Assembly (NCBI RefSeq): GCF_002797755.1
Contig: NZ_PGFI01000016.1
Coordinates: 1 to 59,501 of the forward strand
Reading direction: 5' to 3'
DNA length: 59,501 nt
Source: Brevirhabdus pacifica
Lineage (GTDB): Bacteria > Pseudomonadota > Alphaproteobacteria > Rhodobacterales > Rhodobacteraceae
This document shows, piece by piece, positions 8,457 through 17,150 of this stretch; position 1 is the first letter of the stretch, and each line of letters begins with the position of its first letter. The notes below the pieces were generated by a model. The model ran no database searches and was not told the origin of the DNA. It was given only the letters and a program-made list of their open reading frames with translations. Made by a program: the position numbers and the translations under genes.

Positions 8457-11400
8457 ATGGCACTCAGCATCTCACGAGCGAGCATCGAGCGTCCTGTGGC
8501 GGTCTGGCTCACCATCATCTTTTGTCTCCTCGGCGGCTATTGGGGGCTGAACACGGTCGGTCGACTTGAAGACCCGAGCTTCACGCTCAAAACGGCGCTC
8601 ATCTTCGTGCCGTATCCCGGCGCCACGGCTCTGGAGGTTGAAGAGGAGGTCGCCGACGTCGTCGAAAATGCGCTGCAGCAAATGAAGCAGCTCGACCGGG
8701 TGGAATCGAAGTCGATGCCGGGCATGGCGCAGATCACCGTCGAGATCGAGATGACCTATGGCCCGGACGAGATCCCGCAGGTTTGGGACGAAATGCGCCG
8801 CCGCATCAGCGACGTGGAGGGGGACCTTCCCGCAGGAGCGCGACCGCCCATCATCAATGACGATTTCGGCGACGTCTATGGCATGTTCTATGCGGTAACG
8901 ACCGAAGGTCTGAGCCCATCGGAGCAGAGGGATTTGGCCACGACGCTCCGGCTCGGACTGGTCACTGTCGATGGCGTCGCCAAGGTCGAGGTTCAGGGCC
9001 TCTCCGAAGAGGTAATCACCATCTCGATCCCGTCTGCACGCCTCGAGATGCTGGGCCTTCCGCCGACCCAGATCCTGGGCATTCTCGCAGACGAAAACCA
9101 GGTGTTCACCAACGGCGAGATCACCGAGGGCCCTGCCCGGATCGGCCTATCGGTTCCGCCGGGCTATATTAGCCCCGAAGGGATAGAGGAGCTGCGGCTG
9201 GGCACGGCCGGAAATGTCGGCCAGATCGCTGTCAGCGACATCGCCAGCGTGACCCGCGAGGCGGCCGAACAGCCTAGCCAGATCATCCGGCAGAACGGCA
9301 CGGCGGCATTTACCTTTGGCGTTTCCGCGTTGACGGACCAAAACGTGGTCGAAGTCGGTCAGGCGGTTTCAGCACGGCTTCAACGGCTCAAGTTGGGGCT
9401 TTCTGAAGGTGTCGAGATCATACCGATCTACGAGCAGCATGTCGTGGTGGACGAATCCGTTTCAAGCTTTCTCGTCAGCCTCGGACAGTCGGTCGCGATC
9501 GTGGTCGGTGCGCTGATGCTGACCATGGGTTGGCGCGCAGGCCTCGTGGTGGGCTCGACCCTCGGGCTCACCGTTTTCTCCACACTGTTCTTCATGTCAG
9601 TGTTCGGGATACAGATGGAGCGGATCAGCCTGGGCGCCCTGATCATCGCGATGGGGATGCTGGTCGACAACGCCATCGTCATCACAGAAGGGATGGTGAT
9701 CGGCATGGCGCGAGGAAAAAGCGCGGAAGACGCTGCTGCCGAGACGGAATCCTCGACGTCCATTCCCTTGCTGGGGGCAACCGTTATCGGGATCATGGCG
9801 TTTTCCGGTATCGGGCTGTCGCCCGATGCGACGGGCGAGTTCCTGTTTTCGCTTTTCGCCGTGATCGCCATTTCGCTGCTATCAAGCTGGGTTCTGGCAG
9901 TCACGGTCACGCCGTATCTTGGCAAGCTGCTGCTCAAGGCCCCCAAGAACACCTCGGACGATCCCTACAAGGGCCCGTTCTACGGGATTTACCGCGGGGT
10001 TCTGTGGACGGCGCTGCGCGCCCGCATCCCGGTCGTTCTGACGATCATCGGGATCACCGTCTGGTCGGTCATGGCTTTCGCCCAGGTCAAGCAGGCCTTC
10101 TTCCCCGCCTCGAACACGCCTATTTTCTACGTCGAGTTCCAGATGCCGCAGGGAACCGATATCAACACGACCGACGAAGAGATGCTGCGGCTTGAGCGGA
10201 TACTTCTGGATGAGGATGCTGTGACCGGGGTAACGGCCCTCGTAGGGCGGGGGGCAAGCCGCTTCATGCTGACATACAATCCGGAACAGGCGGATGCCAG
10301 CTATGGCCAGCTCATCGTCCGGGTTGCGGACGCCGCAACGATCCCGGCGATCGCGAGCAGGCTCAACCGGGATTTGCCAGCCGAATTCCCCCACGCTCTG
10401 ATCCGTGTCGAAGAAATCGTGTTCGGACCGCCGGCCGGTGCCGATGTTGCAGTTCGTTTCTCGGGCCCCGATCCGGTCGTCCTGCGCCAGCTCGCGGATG
10501 ATGCGATCAGGATATACGAGGAGGCAGGAACCATCACCAATCCGCGCACCAATTGGCGGCAGCGTGAAATCCTTGTCGAACCCGTCGTCGACGAGGCACG
10601 AATGCGGCTGGCCGGCGCGACGCGCGGAGCGATTTCGGATACCATCCGCTATGGAACGTCCGGACTGCGCGTTGGCGACCTACGCGAGGACGACGTGTTG
10701 ATTCCGATCCATCTCCGGCTTCCCGAGAGCGAACGCGACGGAGTTGACCGCCTTCGTGACCTATCGGTGTGGTCCGATGGGGCAGGGTCCTATGTACCCA
10801 TGGCCAACCTTGTCGAAAGGTTCGATCCCCGTCTTGTCGAGGCACTCATTCACAGGCGCGACCGAGAGCGGACAATCGCCGCCCTCGGCGGTGCCCGCAG
10901 CGATCTCACCGCGGATGAGGCATTCCGAAGCGTCCGCACCGAGATCGAATCCATCCCGCTTCCCGACGGTTATGCAATGGAATGGGGCGGCGAATTCGAA
11001 AGTGCGCAGATGGCTCAGGAGTCGCTTGGCAAGCAGCTTCCCCTGGGCTTCCTGGTCATGTTGACGATTTCGATTTTGATGTTCAACAAAGTCCGCCAAC
11101 CGCTGATCCTGTGGCTCGTGGTGCCAATGTCCGTGACGGGCATGGTCCTGGGGTTGCTGTTCACCGGTCTGCCCTTCACATTTACGGCCCTGCTCGGCTT
11201 CCTGTCGCTTTCGGGAATGTTGATGAAGAACGCAATCGTTCTCATCGAAGAGATCGACTTTCTACGTGCACAGGGTGTGCCCGATTACAAGGCGGTGATC
11301 GACGGCTCAGTCAGCCGTCTTCGCCCTGTGGTGCTCGCCGCCGGCACGACGATCTTTGGCATGATTCCGCTTCTGCCCGATGCGTTTTTTGCCTCGATGG

Positions 11401-11537
11401 CGGTGACGATCATGGGCGGCCTCGCCTTTGCTTCGGTCCTGACGCTCGTCGCGGTTCCGGTGCTCTATGCGCTTCTGTTCCGGATACGGCCACCGAAACG
11501 GGACGCACAGTCGGACGGCCTAGCGGCGACCGCCTGA
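8457..11537 (+). CDS. RND family efflux permease (HAE1-like)
   Basis: A 1026-residue inner-membrane pump of normal RND length with twelve predicted helices and two large periplasmic loops. N-terminal signature SRASIERPVAVWLTIIF and helix-4 motif LIIAMGMLVDNAIVITEG, including the proton-relay Asp, place it in the hydrophobe/amphiphile (AcrB-like) class. It is not the CusA/CzcA metal class, whose longer N-terminal signature and Met/Asp triads are absent. Porter-domain repeats (FLSLSGMLMKNAIVLIEEI) are intact. It starts 33 bp after the adaptor and completes a two-component operon under dual TetR control; substrates are unknown. Confidence 0.93.
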   Translation: MALSISRASIERPVAVWLTIIFCLLGGYWGLNTVGRLEDPSFTLKTALIFVPYPGATALEVEEEVADVVENALQQMKQLDRVESKSMPGMAQITVEIEMTYGPDEIPQVWDEMRRRISDVEGDLPAGARPPIINDDFGDVYGMFYAVTTEGLSPSEQRDLATTLRLGLVTVDGVAKVEVQGLSEEVITISIPSARLEMLGLPPTQILGILADENQVFTNGEITEGPARIGLSVPPGYISPEGIEELRLGTAGNVGQIAVSDIASVTREAAEQPSQIIRQNGTAAFTFGVSALTDQNVVEVGQAVSARLQRLKLGLSEGVEIIPIYEQHVVVDESVSSFLVSLGQSVAIVVGALMLTMGWRAGLVVGSTLGLTVFSTLFFMSVFGIQMERISLGALIIAMGMLVDNAIVITEGMVIGMARGKSAEDAAAETESSTSIPLLGATVIGIMAFSGIGLSPDATGEFLFSLFAVIAISLLSSWVLAVTVTPYLGKLLLKAPKNTSDDPYKGPFYGIYRGVLWTALRARIPVVLTIIGITVWSVMAFAQVKQAFFPASNTPIFYVEFQMPQGTDINTTDEEMLRLERILLDEDAVTGVTALVGRGASRFMLTYNPEQADASYGQLIVRVADAATIPAIASRLNRDLPAEFPHALIRVEEIVFGPPAGADVAVRFSGPDPVVLRQLADDAIRIYEEAGTITNPRTNWRQREILVEPVVDEARMRLAGATRGAISDTIRYGTSGLRVGDLREDDVLIPIHLRLPESERDGVDRLRDLSVWSDGAGSYVPMANLVERFDPRLVEALIHRRDRERTIAALGGARSDLTADEAFRSVRTEIESIPLPDGYAMEWGGEFESAQMAQESLGKQLPLGFLVMLTISILMFNKVRQPLILWLVVPMSVTGMVLGLLFTGLPFTFTALLGFLSLSGMLMKNAIVLIEEIDFLRAQGVPDYKAVIDGSVSRLRPVVLAAGTTIFGMIPLLPDAFFASMAVTIMGGLAFASVLTLVAVPVLYALLFRIRPPKRDAQSDGLAATA

Positions 11538-11673
11538 CACAACGATCCTCCCTAAAATAGGATTTCGAGCCAATTTGAGGATAGCGGAATGGCCCAGAAA
11601 AAACAAAACCGGAGTGGATCGTCGCGAAGCTCCGGGAGTCCGACGATCCCAGGGCGCCTCGTGCGGTGTCCTA

Positions 11674-11982
11674 TGGGACAAGCAGGTGGTGCGCCAGCGG
11701 CTGGCAGACTGCCAGACGAGGATCGCGGCGGGACGGCAGCTGGTCTATCATGCCGCAGGTCTGGACGCGGCGGGCCACGATTGCGTGCAAGAGGTCTCGA
11801 TGGTCAAGGCCTATTGCGGCGAACTGGTAAACAGCGTGCTCTACGACTGCGTCCAGTTTCACGGCGGCATGGGCTATATGCGCGAAACCCCGGTTGAACG
11901 CATGTCGCGCGACGCCCGTGTTCAGGCCATCGGCGGCGGTGCGAGCGAGGTCATGCTGGAAGAAGTCGCCAAGCGCATGTGA
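11674..11982 (+). pseudogene. Acyl-CoA dehydrogenase, C-terminal fragment
   Basis: Residues from WDKQVVRQRLADCQTRIAA to the end at 11982 match the last ~100 residues of acyl-CoA dehydrogenases. That includes the FAD-contacting C-terminal helix region CVQFHGGMGYMRETPVERM and RVQAIGGGASEVMLEEVA. The open frame extends upstream to 11575, but that part is not family-like, and the N-terminal ~280 residues are missing. It is therefore a rearrangement scar left between the RND pump and bioY. A full enzyme would normally use an upstream acyl-CoA gene set, which is absent. Confidence 0.85.
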
Positions 11983-12031
11983 GCTTCCCTATCCAGCAAA
12001 TCAACGATCTACAGAAACAAGGACGAAACAG

Positions 12032-12598
12032 ATGAATTTGGAAGCCACTCAACGCCAACCGGTCGCAAGACTGACCCGAGAGATCTCAATAATACTCATC
12101 GGCACAATACTTCTGACACTATCCGCCAAAATCGCGGTGCCGTTCTACCCGGTACCGATGTCAACACAAACCCTGGTGGTCTTGGGTCTCGGCCTTTTCC
12201 TGGGGCCGGTGCGCAGTAGTCTAGTTGTCGCTGCGTACCTTCTGGAAGGTCTGTTTGGCCTGCCGGTTTTCGCTGGCACGCCTCCCGCACCGGCGGGTCT
12301 GGCCTATTTTGCGGGTCCCACTGGCGGATTCTTGATTGGGTTTGCGCTCGCGGCGGCGGCTGCAGGATGGATGGTTCAAAAGCTGGCAGGGCTTCCGCCT
12401 TCAATCAGAGCATCTGTAGCGGTCCTCTCCGGTTCGATACTTATGTATTGCGCAGGGCTATTCTGGTTGGGTGGCTTTGTCGGCTATGGCGAAAAATTGC
12501 TGAACGCCGGGCTTTACCCGTTCCTGCTTGGAGACCTGACGAAGGCAGCAATTGCTGTAGTGCTGTATACAGGTTTCCATAATCGGGGTCACGCTTGA
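12032..12598 (+). CDS. bioY: Biotin transporter BioY
   Basis: A 188-residue integral membrane protein, the substrate-binding S component of biotin ECF transporters. BioY blocks are clear: KIAVPFYPVPMSTQTLVVL, YLLEGLFGLPVFAG, GPTGGFLIGFALAA and GLYPFLLGDLTKAAIA. ATG 12032 follows an AAGGA site; a longer frame to 11894 overlaps the acyl-CoA dehydrogenase scrap and was rejected. No bioM/bioN ATPase or T component is nearby; many alphaproteobacterial BioY proteins are encoded alone. A perfect hairpin lies 22 bp after the stop. Confidence 0.93.
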   Translation: MNLEATQRQPVARLTREISIILIGTILLTLSAKIAVPFYPVPMSTQTLVVLGLGLFLGPVRSSLVVAAYLLEGLFGLPVFAGTPPAPAGLAYFAGPTGGFLIGFALAAAAAGWMVQKLAGLPPSIRASVAVLSGSILMYCAGLFWLGGFVGYGEKLLNAGLYPFLLGDLTKAAIAVVLYTGFHNRGHA

Positions 12599-12620
12599 CT
12601 GCTGGGCTTTGTTGCCTTGT

Positions 12621-12648
12621 TCCAGCGCCGGTTCTGACCGGCGCTGGA
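12621..12648 (+). terminator. Strong hairpin after bioY
   Basis: TCCAGCGCCGGT and its exact complement ACCGGCGCTGGA form a 12-bp GC-rich stem around a 4-base loop. It lies 23 bp past the bioY stop. No T-run follows, so it may be a Rho-assisted or mRNA-stabilising hairpin rather than a classical intrinsic terminator. Confidence 0.55.
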
Positions 12649-12736
12649 CGCCAGCCCGAGGCTTCCAAAGCTATGCAAAGCAAAAGGCGGCTTTGCAAGT
12701 CCCAGACTTTTCACTGTCAGAAAGTGGTCGTATTCA

Positions 12737-13210
12737 ATGACAAAACGCAGCATGTTTCACACAGAGCCGGAACCGTGTCGCGCGCGTGCAGAACAGGTGG
12801 CCGAGGGAATCCTGAGGATCGTTGCGAGCAATCCCGGGAAGATGACCTATCACGGGACGAACAGCTACATCATTGATACACCTGACGGTCGGTTCATTCT
12901 CGATCCGGGTCCAGCAGAAGACAGTGCACATTTCGAAGCAATTGTCGAGAATCTGGGAGGCAACCCGGCCGGAATTCTAGTGTCACACCACCATTCCGAT
13001 CATTTCGGTGCCGTGCCGGGATTGCGCGAACGGACAGGTCTGCCCGTTTATGTTTCGCGTGCCTTTCCAGACGATGCATTTCAACCCGACGGGTTTTTGG
13101 AAGACGGGCAAAGGATTGCCGGTCTTACTGTCCTTCACACACCCGGTCACGCGAGCGATCACCTCTGCTTTGCGAGGCTGGATGGAGTGTTATTCACGGG
13201 TGTCGCGTAG
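12737..13210 (+). pseudogene. Metallo-beta-lactamase-fold hydrolase, 3' end lost to an IS
   Basis: An MBL-fold hydrolase cut after ~153 native residues. Present are the metal-site motif HHHSDHFGA, the TPGHASDHLCF segment with the third ligand His, and the strand that leads to LFTG. In intact relatives LFTG continues with an Asp-His metal bridge. Here the last codons (VA and the stop) come from the ISL3 left end at 13198, and the rest of the gene is not found on the other side. It is close to the LACTB2/RNase-Z-like hydrolase group. It lacks an essential metal ligand, so the product should be inactive. Confidence 0.88.
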
Positions 13211-15000
13211 CCCTTGATTGTGAGATGGGAAATCCAACGAAATCAACGGCTGTGCTTTGCCCTTAAATATGAGATTTTGCCTTTAATTCGGCTCTGCCTC
13301 AATCTGTGTGGCGGAACTATCCTGAAACTGGAAAATTCAGGAGGGATAGTTGTGAATTCGAAGAAGCACTGGTCGCCTGGGGGCGAAGTTTCGATTCAAA
13401 GCGTCGAGCGAAGTGATTCCGGCGGTTGGATTGTATCGGGCAGTCTGACACCAAACGGCATCTGCCCAGACTGTGGATTGCATTCACGCCGACGTCACGG
13501 CTGGCGGCGTCGGCGGCTGCAGGATTATCCCGCCCATGGAGACGAGGTGACGGTTGATCTCGCGGTTTGCCGTTGGCGATGTTTGGCGCCCGCTTGCCCA
13601 CGCCGGACTTTCTCGGACCAGATCGCCTCGATTGCGCGTCCTTTTGCACGTCGTACTTCGCGTGCCGGGGAGATTGTCAGCCATCTTGGGCATGCGGCCG
13701 GCGGGCGGCCCGCCGAGCGGCTCTTGTACCGTTTGGGCCTTGGTGTCAGCGATGACACGGTGCTCAGGCAGCTGAAGAAGTGTGTTCAAGGCACCGCCGA
13801 GCCGCCGACGGTCATCGGGATCGACGACTGGAGCTGGCGGAAGTCGCAAACCTACGGCACGATCATTGTGGATCTGGAGCGTCGCGCGGTGATCGACATT
13901 CTCGAGGATCGAGATGTCGTCAGCTGCACCAACTGGCTGAAGCGTCACCCCGAGGTGGAAGTGATCAGCAGAGATCGGTGCGGTCTCTACGCCCAGGCTG
14001 CACGGCAAGGAGCGCCGCAAGCGAAGCAGGTCGCTGACCGGTTCCATATCGTGCAGAACCTGCGGCAGGCCATCGAGGAGCAGATGAACCTTCACGGCCG
14101 TGCGACCGGCAGGGCGCTGCTGTCCGACGCCGACAACATCACCGCCGCCGGAAGCCTTCTGAAGTCACGCCTTGCGCACAGGACGTCTCGGGAAGAGATT
14201 TTCACCACCATCCATGTGCTCCGAAATCAGGGGCTTACCTGCAGCGAGATTGGGCGGCGAACAGGGTTCCCTCGTCGCAGCATCGCGAAATGGCTGCAGT
14301 TCGAGACGCCGCCGGACCGCAGGCGGGCAGCTTTGAAGCCGACTTCGCCGTGGTACTTTGAAGAGTTCCTGAGCCAAAGCTGGAATGGCGGAATTCGAAC
14401 TGGAAGCGCCCTGTTCCGTCTGATCCGAGAGCGTGGCTACGAGGGGAGCCCGACGCATTTGCAGCGGCTGCTGGCGGGGTGGCGCAGAGCCGAAAAGCAA
14501 GCGAAGGGCCCTGCCTTGGAGCACCAGATCCTGGAACCGGTCCGGGACCCGGAAACGGGGCACGCGATCTCCCCGGTCATCGCGGCAGCGCTGTGTATCA
14601 AACCCCGCGGAAAACTCACCCCGGATCAGGCGCGGAAAGTCGACGCGCTCAAGGCTGGCTCTCCCGCCTTCGCAACGATGCGCTGCCTCGTCATGCGGTT
14701 CAACGGTATCCTGCGTGGCCGCGAGGCAGACCCGCTCCCTGCATGGATCGACGACGCGATCGAAACCGACCTGGCGCCCATCGTGCGCTTCGCACGCACA
14801 TTGAACCGAGATTTCGATGCGGTAAAAAACGCTATCGAGATGCCCTGGAGCAACGGCCAGGCGGAAGGTCAGATCAACCGCCTGAAAACCCTCAAACGCG
14901 CCATGTACGGTCGGGCCGGTCCAGAATTGTTGCGGGCGAGAATGCTACCGTTCCGCCACACAGATTGAGGCAGAGCCGAATTAAGGGCTACGTGACACCC
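13198..15000 (+). mobile_element. ISL3-family insertion sequence
   Basis: About 1.8 kb. The outer ends share GGGTGTCRCGTAGCCCTTR at 13198-13216 and, inverted, at the right edge ending at 15000. A perfect 35-bp inverted repeat lies inside them: 13283-13317 against 14950-14984. It starts 16 bp from the right end but 85 bp from the left end, so the left end carries about 69 extra bases. One ISL3 transposase gene fills the element. The 8-bp flanks (TTATTCAC and CGTGGACA) do not match, so no target duplication is seen. The two interrupted neighbours are unrelated genes. Confidence 0.88.
13352..14968 (+). CDS. ISL3-family transposase
   Basis: A 538-residue transposase starting at GTG 13352 behind an AGGAGG site; the frame is open to 13214 but that part overlaps the IS end. 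An N-terminal ISL3 zinc finger is seen (CPDCGLHSRRRHGW, then the Cys pair in RWRCLAPACPRRTF). The DDE domain begins TVIGIDDWSWRKSQTYGTII and ends in the Glu-containing NGQAEGQINRLKTLKRAMYG. An inserted HTH (SEIGRRTGFPRRSIAKWLQ) sits between. The length and motifs look intact, so the element may be active. Confidence 0.93.
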   Translation: MNSKKHWSPGGEVSIQSVERSDSGGWIVSGSLTPNGICPDCGLHSRRRHGWRRRRLQDYPAHGDEVTVDLAVCRWRCLAPACPRRTFSDQIASIARPFARRTSRAGEIVSHLGHAAGGRPAERLLYRLGLGVSDDTVLRQLKKCVQGTAEPPTVIGIDDWSWRKSQTYGTIIVDLERRAVIDILEDRDVVSCTNWLKRHPEVEVISRDRCGLYAQAARQGAPQAKQVADRFHIVQNLRQAIEEQMNLHGRATGRALLSDADNITAAGSLLKSRLAHRTSREEIFTTIHVLRNQGLTCSEIGRRTGFPRRSIAKWLQFETPPDRRRAALKPTSPWYFEEFLSQSWNGGIRTGSALFRLIRERGYEGSPTHLQRLLAGWRRAEKQAKGPALEHQILEPVRDPETGHAISPVIAAALCIKPRGKLTPDQARKVDALKAGSPAFATMRCLVMRFNGILRGREADPLPAWIDDAIETDLAPIVRFARTLNRDFDAVKNAIEMPWSNGQAEGQINRLKTLKRAMYGRAGPELLRARMLPFRHTD

Positions 15001-15001
15001 C

Positions 15002-15709
15002 GTGGACAGACGGGGTCAGTTTATAGAGTTGGGCGACCGCCCCATGAAGCCGAAACAGCTGGGCCCGGCGATGCGTGCCGACATAATGCTCGATTGCCCT
15101 GCCGACCCGGGAACCACGCTTCCAATCGTCGACCGCGCCTATCGCGATAATGAATTCAACCTGCTGGATGTCGTCTTTGACGAAACGCCCCTGCGTGCCG
15201 CGCTGCCGGAATGGGAAATTGCCCTTCCAGCCAATCCGCTTGCCGAACCTGATCTGAACGCGGCCCGTCGTCACGAAATCTTGTTCACCGGGGGTATGAT
15301 GGGAGCAATGGTCGAGCGCCAGATGGGCCTAAGCCAGTCCGGCAGTATGATGGGCGGAATGATGGGTGGCGTCGTGGGCGGCGGCATGTGGTTCGTCAAT
15401 GGCGTTGCGGCCGAAGGGCACATGCTCGATCCTTTCCTGACATTGGAGCGCGACGCGAGTCATGTCCTCCAGATGACGAACGCCACGGCCTTCGACCATC
15501 CGATCCATCTGCACGGCCACTCCTTCCGCGTCATCAGCCGCGATGGGGTGCCGACCGATTTCCGCGAATGGCAAGATACCGTGCTGATCGCGCCACGCGA
15601 GCAAGTGGAAATCGCCATGGTCGCCGACAATCCCGGAGACTGGATGTTCCATTGCCACATCCTCGAGCACCAGGCGGCCGGGATGATGGGCGTGATCCGC
15701 GTCGCATGA
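15002..15709 (+). pseudogene. Multicopper oxidase, C-terminal half (CopA-like)
   Basis: A 235-residue open frame that begins one base after the ISL3 right end. It holds only the last part of a multicopper oxidase: the type 1/3 copper motifs DHPIHLHGHSF and HCHILEHQAAGMM. It also has a Met-rich stretch (GGMMGAMVERQMG, SGSMMGGMMGG), which in copper-resistance oxidases binds Cu(I). The first two cupredoxin domains and the signal peptide are missing, so it cannot form the trinuclear centre or be exported. The copper-related downstream genes suggest it once headed that operon. Confidence 0.88.
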
Positions 15710-15726
15710 GCAGAGGAGCAAGCAGA

Positions 15727-16656
15727 TTGAAATCGATTGAGATTGGATGTCGGCCAAACCGGCGCAAGGTTCTTGCTGCCGTCCTCGGTAGCGGCTTAGC
15801 CACGGTGTTGCCAAGGCTTGTGCAGGCTGCAGTCGATGGTGATCCAGCGGCTCTGGCCTTTGATGGTGATACCATCCTGCTGGCAGACCGAGGGTTGTTC
15901 GTCAGTGACGATGCCGGCCAGACTTGGACCGCGGCAGAGACACTGGGGAACGTGCTGTCGCTGGCGACCCATCGCGACCGGCCCGGCCGTGTGGTTGCGG
16001 GGTTGGCCGAGGGCGGTGTCAGCATTTCCGAAGACGGGGGCGCTTCGTGGCGTATCTTTGAAGCTAGGCTGCCTGACGGAGAAATCACTGCCGTTGCTAT
16101 CGCCTCGCGGAACCCGGACATGATCTATGCCTCGCTTCGCGGCGACGGGTTGTGGAAGAGCGAAGACGCCGGTGCAACCTGGTCGCTCGCCATGGACCGC
16201 CCCTGGCTCGACGACGCAGAGCGGGAACTTCTTTCTCTGGCTTCGGTCGAGCTTGAGACCGGCATGGGCGGGATCTGGATCTATGCGGGCACCGAGGTTG
16301 GCCTAACGCGGGTGCCCGATTGCTTTTGTCGCTGGCAGGACGTGCAGCCAGGCAATGCGATGGACGCATTGGTTGCGGGTGAAGCCCCACCGTCCGAAGC
16401 GCCATTGCCAGGAGGTGAACCGATCCTGTCGCTGGCCAGTGCCCCCTCGGCGCCGGAAGTGATGTATGCCGCGCTGCGTTCGGGCCTCTGGGCATCGCAG
16501 GACGGCGGAGTCATCTGGCAAAAGCGGGCGAGCAAAGCTGCGACCGCTGTTGCGGTTCATCCAAGAGACGAGACCTACATCGCTGCCCTGTTGGGCGGCA
16601 TCTTGAAAATCAGCCGTGACGGCGGCGCAACCTGGATCGAAACAGGAGAACGATGA
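15727..16656 (+). CDS. Exported BNR/Asp-box beta-propeller protein
   Basis: About 309 residues. A twin-Arg-like N-terminus (RRKVLAAVLGSGLATVLPRL) suggests export. Repeated Asp-box motifs follow: SDDAGQTW, SEDGGASW, SEDAGATW, SQDGGVIW and SRDGGATW, as in sialidase-like or photosystem-assembly-type beta-propellers. Function is unknown; such genes commonly follow multicopper oxidases in copper loci. The TTG at 15727 has an AGAGGAG site 8 bp upstream. The ATG at 15706, which overlaps the oxidase stop, is the alternative. It overlaps the next gene by ATGA. Confidence 0.78.
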   Translation: MKSIEIGCRPNRRKVLAAVLGSGLATVLPRLVQAAVDGDPAALAFDGDTILLADRGLFVSDDAGQTWTAAETLGNVLSLATHRDRPGRVVAGLAEGGVSISEDGGASWRIFEARLPDGEITAVAIASRNPDMIYASLRGDGLWKSEDAGATWSLAMDRPWLDDAERELLSLASVELETGMGGIWIYAGTEVGLTRVPDCFCRWQDVQPGNAMDALVAGEAPPSEAPLPGGEPILSLASAPSAPEVMYAALRSGLWASQDGGVIWQKRASKAATAVAVHPRDETYIAALLGGILKISRDGGATWIETGER

Positions 16657-17150
16657 TGGAGAAAATGATGCAGAGAAGAAACGCGCTTGGTCTGATTGGC
16701 AGCGGCATTGTCGGAATGGTGGGCCTGACCACATCGGCCTGGGCGCAAGCGACAGGCGATGTGGCGCCCGGTCTGGCGGGCAGCGAAAGGCAGATCACCA
16801 TCTGGCGCGATCCGGGCTGCGGCTGCTGTGATGCCTATGGGGATTATCTCGAAGAACACGGCTTTACCGTAACGCGTGTGGATGACCGCGACTTCGACAA
16901 ACGCTCGGTCGAAGTCGGTGTGCCCGCCCAGGGCATCGGCTGCCACTTGGCCGAGATCGACGGCTACTATGTCAGCGGTCTCGTCCCCGTCGACATCATC
17001 GAGCGGCTGCTGGAAACCCGTCCGGCGATAACGGGTATCACCTTGCCGGGAATGCCCGCGAACGCACCGGGCATGGCTGCGGTCAAGTCAGGCACGCTCA
17101 GGACCTACGCCTTTGGCCCGGAAGGAATCTCAATCTATGCCGATGAATAA
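16653..17150 (+). CDS. DUF411 (CopG-like) periplasmic metal-binding protein
   Basis: A 165-residue exported protein. The signal segment (GLIGSGIVGMVGLTTSAWAQ) precedes a thioredoxin-like DUF411 domain with the cluster GCGCCDAYGDYLEEHG and a further Cys-His in GIGCHLAEIDGYYVSG. The GCGCC motif is that of Pseudomonas CopG, which binds a Cys-bridged copper cluster. The end reads LPGMPANAPGM, a family hallmark. It is coupled by ATGA to the BNR gene and overlaps the cytochrome c gene by 14 bp. A second DUF411 protein is encoded at 24899-25354. Confidence 0.9.
   Translation: MMEKMMQRRNALGLIGSGIVGMVGLTTSAWAQATGDVAPGLAGSERQITIWRDPGCGCCDAYGDYLEEHGFTVTRVDDRDFDKRSVEVGVPAQGIGCHLAEIDGYYVSGLVPVDIIERLLETRPAITGITLPGMPANAPGMAAVKSGTLRTYAFGPEGISIYADE

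Noticed and set aside
8457-11537. RND pump as a copper/zinc (CusA/CzcA) exporter
   Set aside because: Its N-terminal signature and helix-4 motif are of the HAE1 type, and it lies outside the metal island under TetR regulators.
12600-12616. GGGCTTTGTTGCC resembling an IS6/IS5-type terminal repeat
   Set aside because: No partner repeat or transposase is found nearby; the match is too short.
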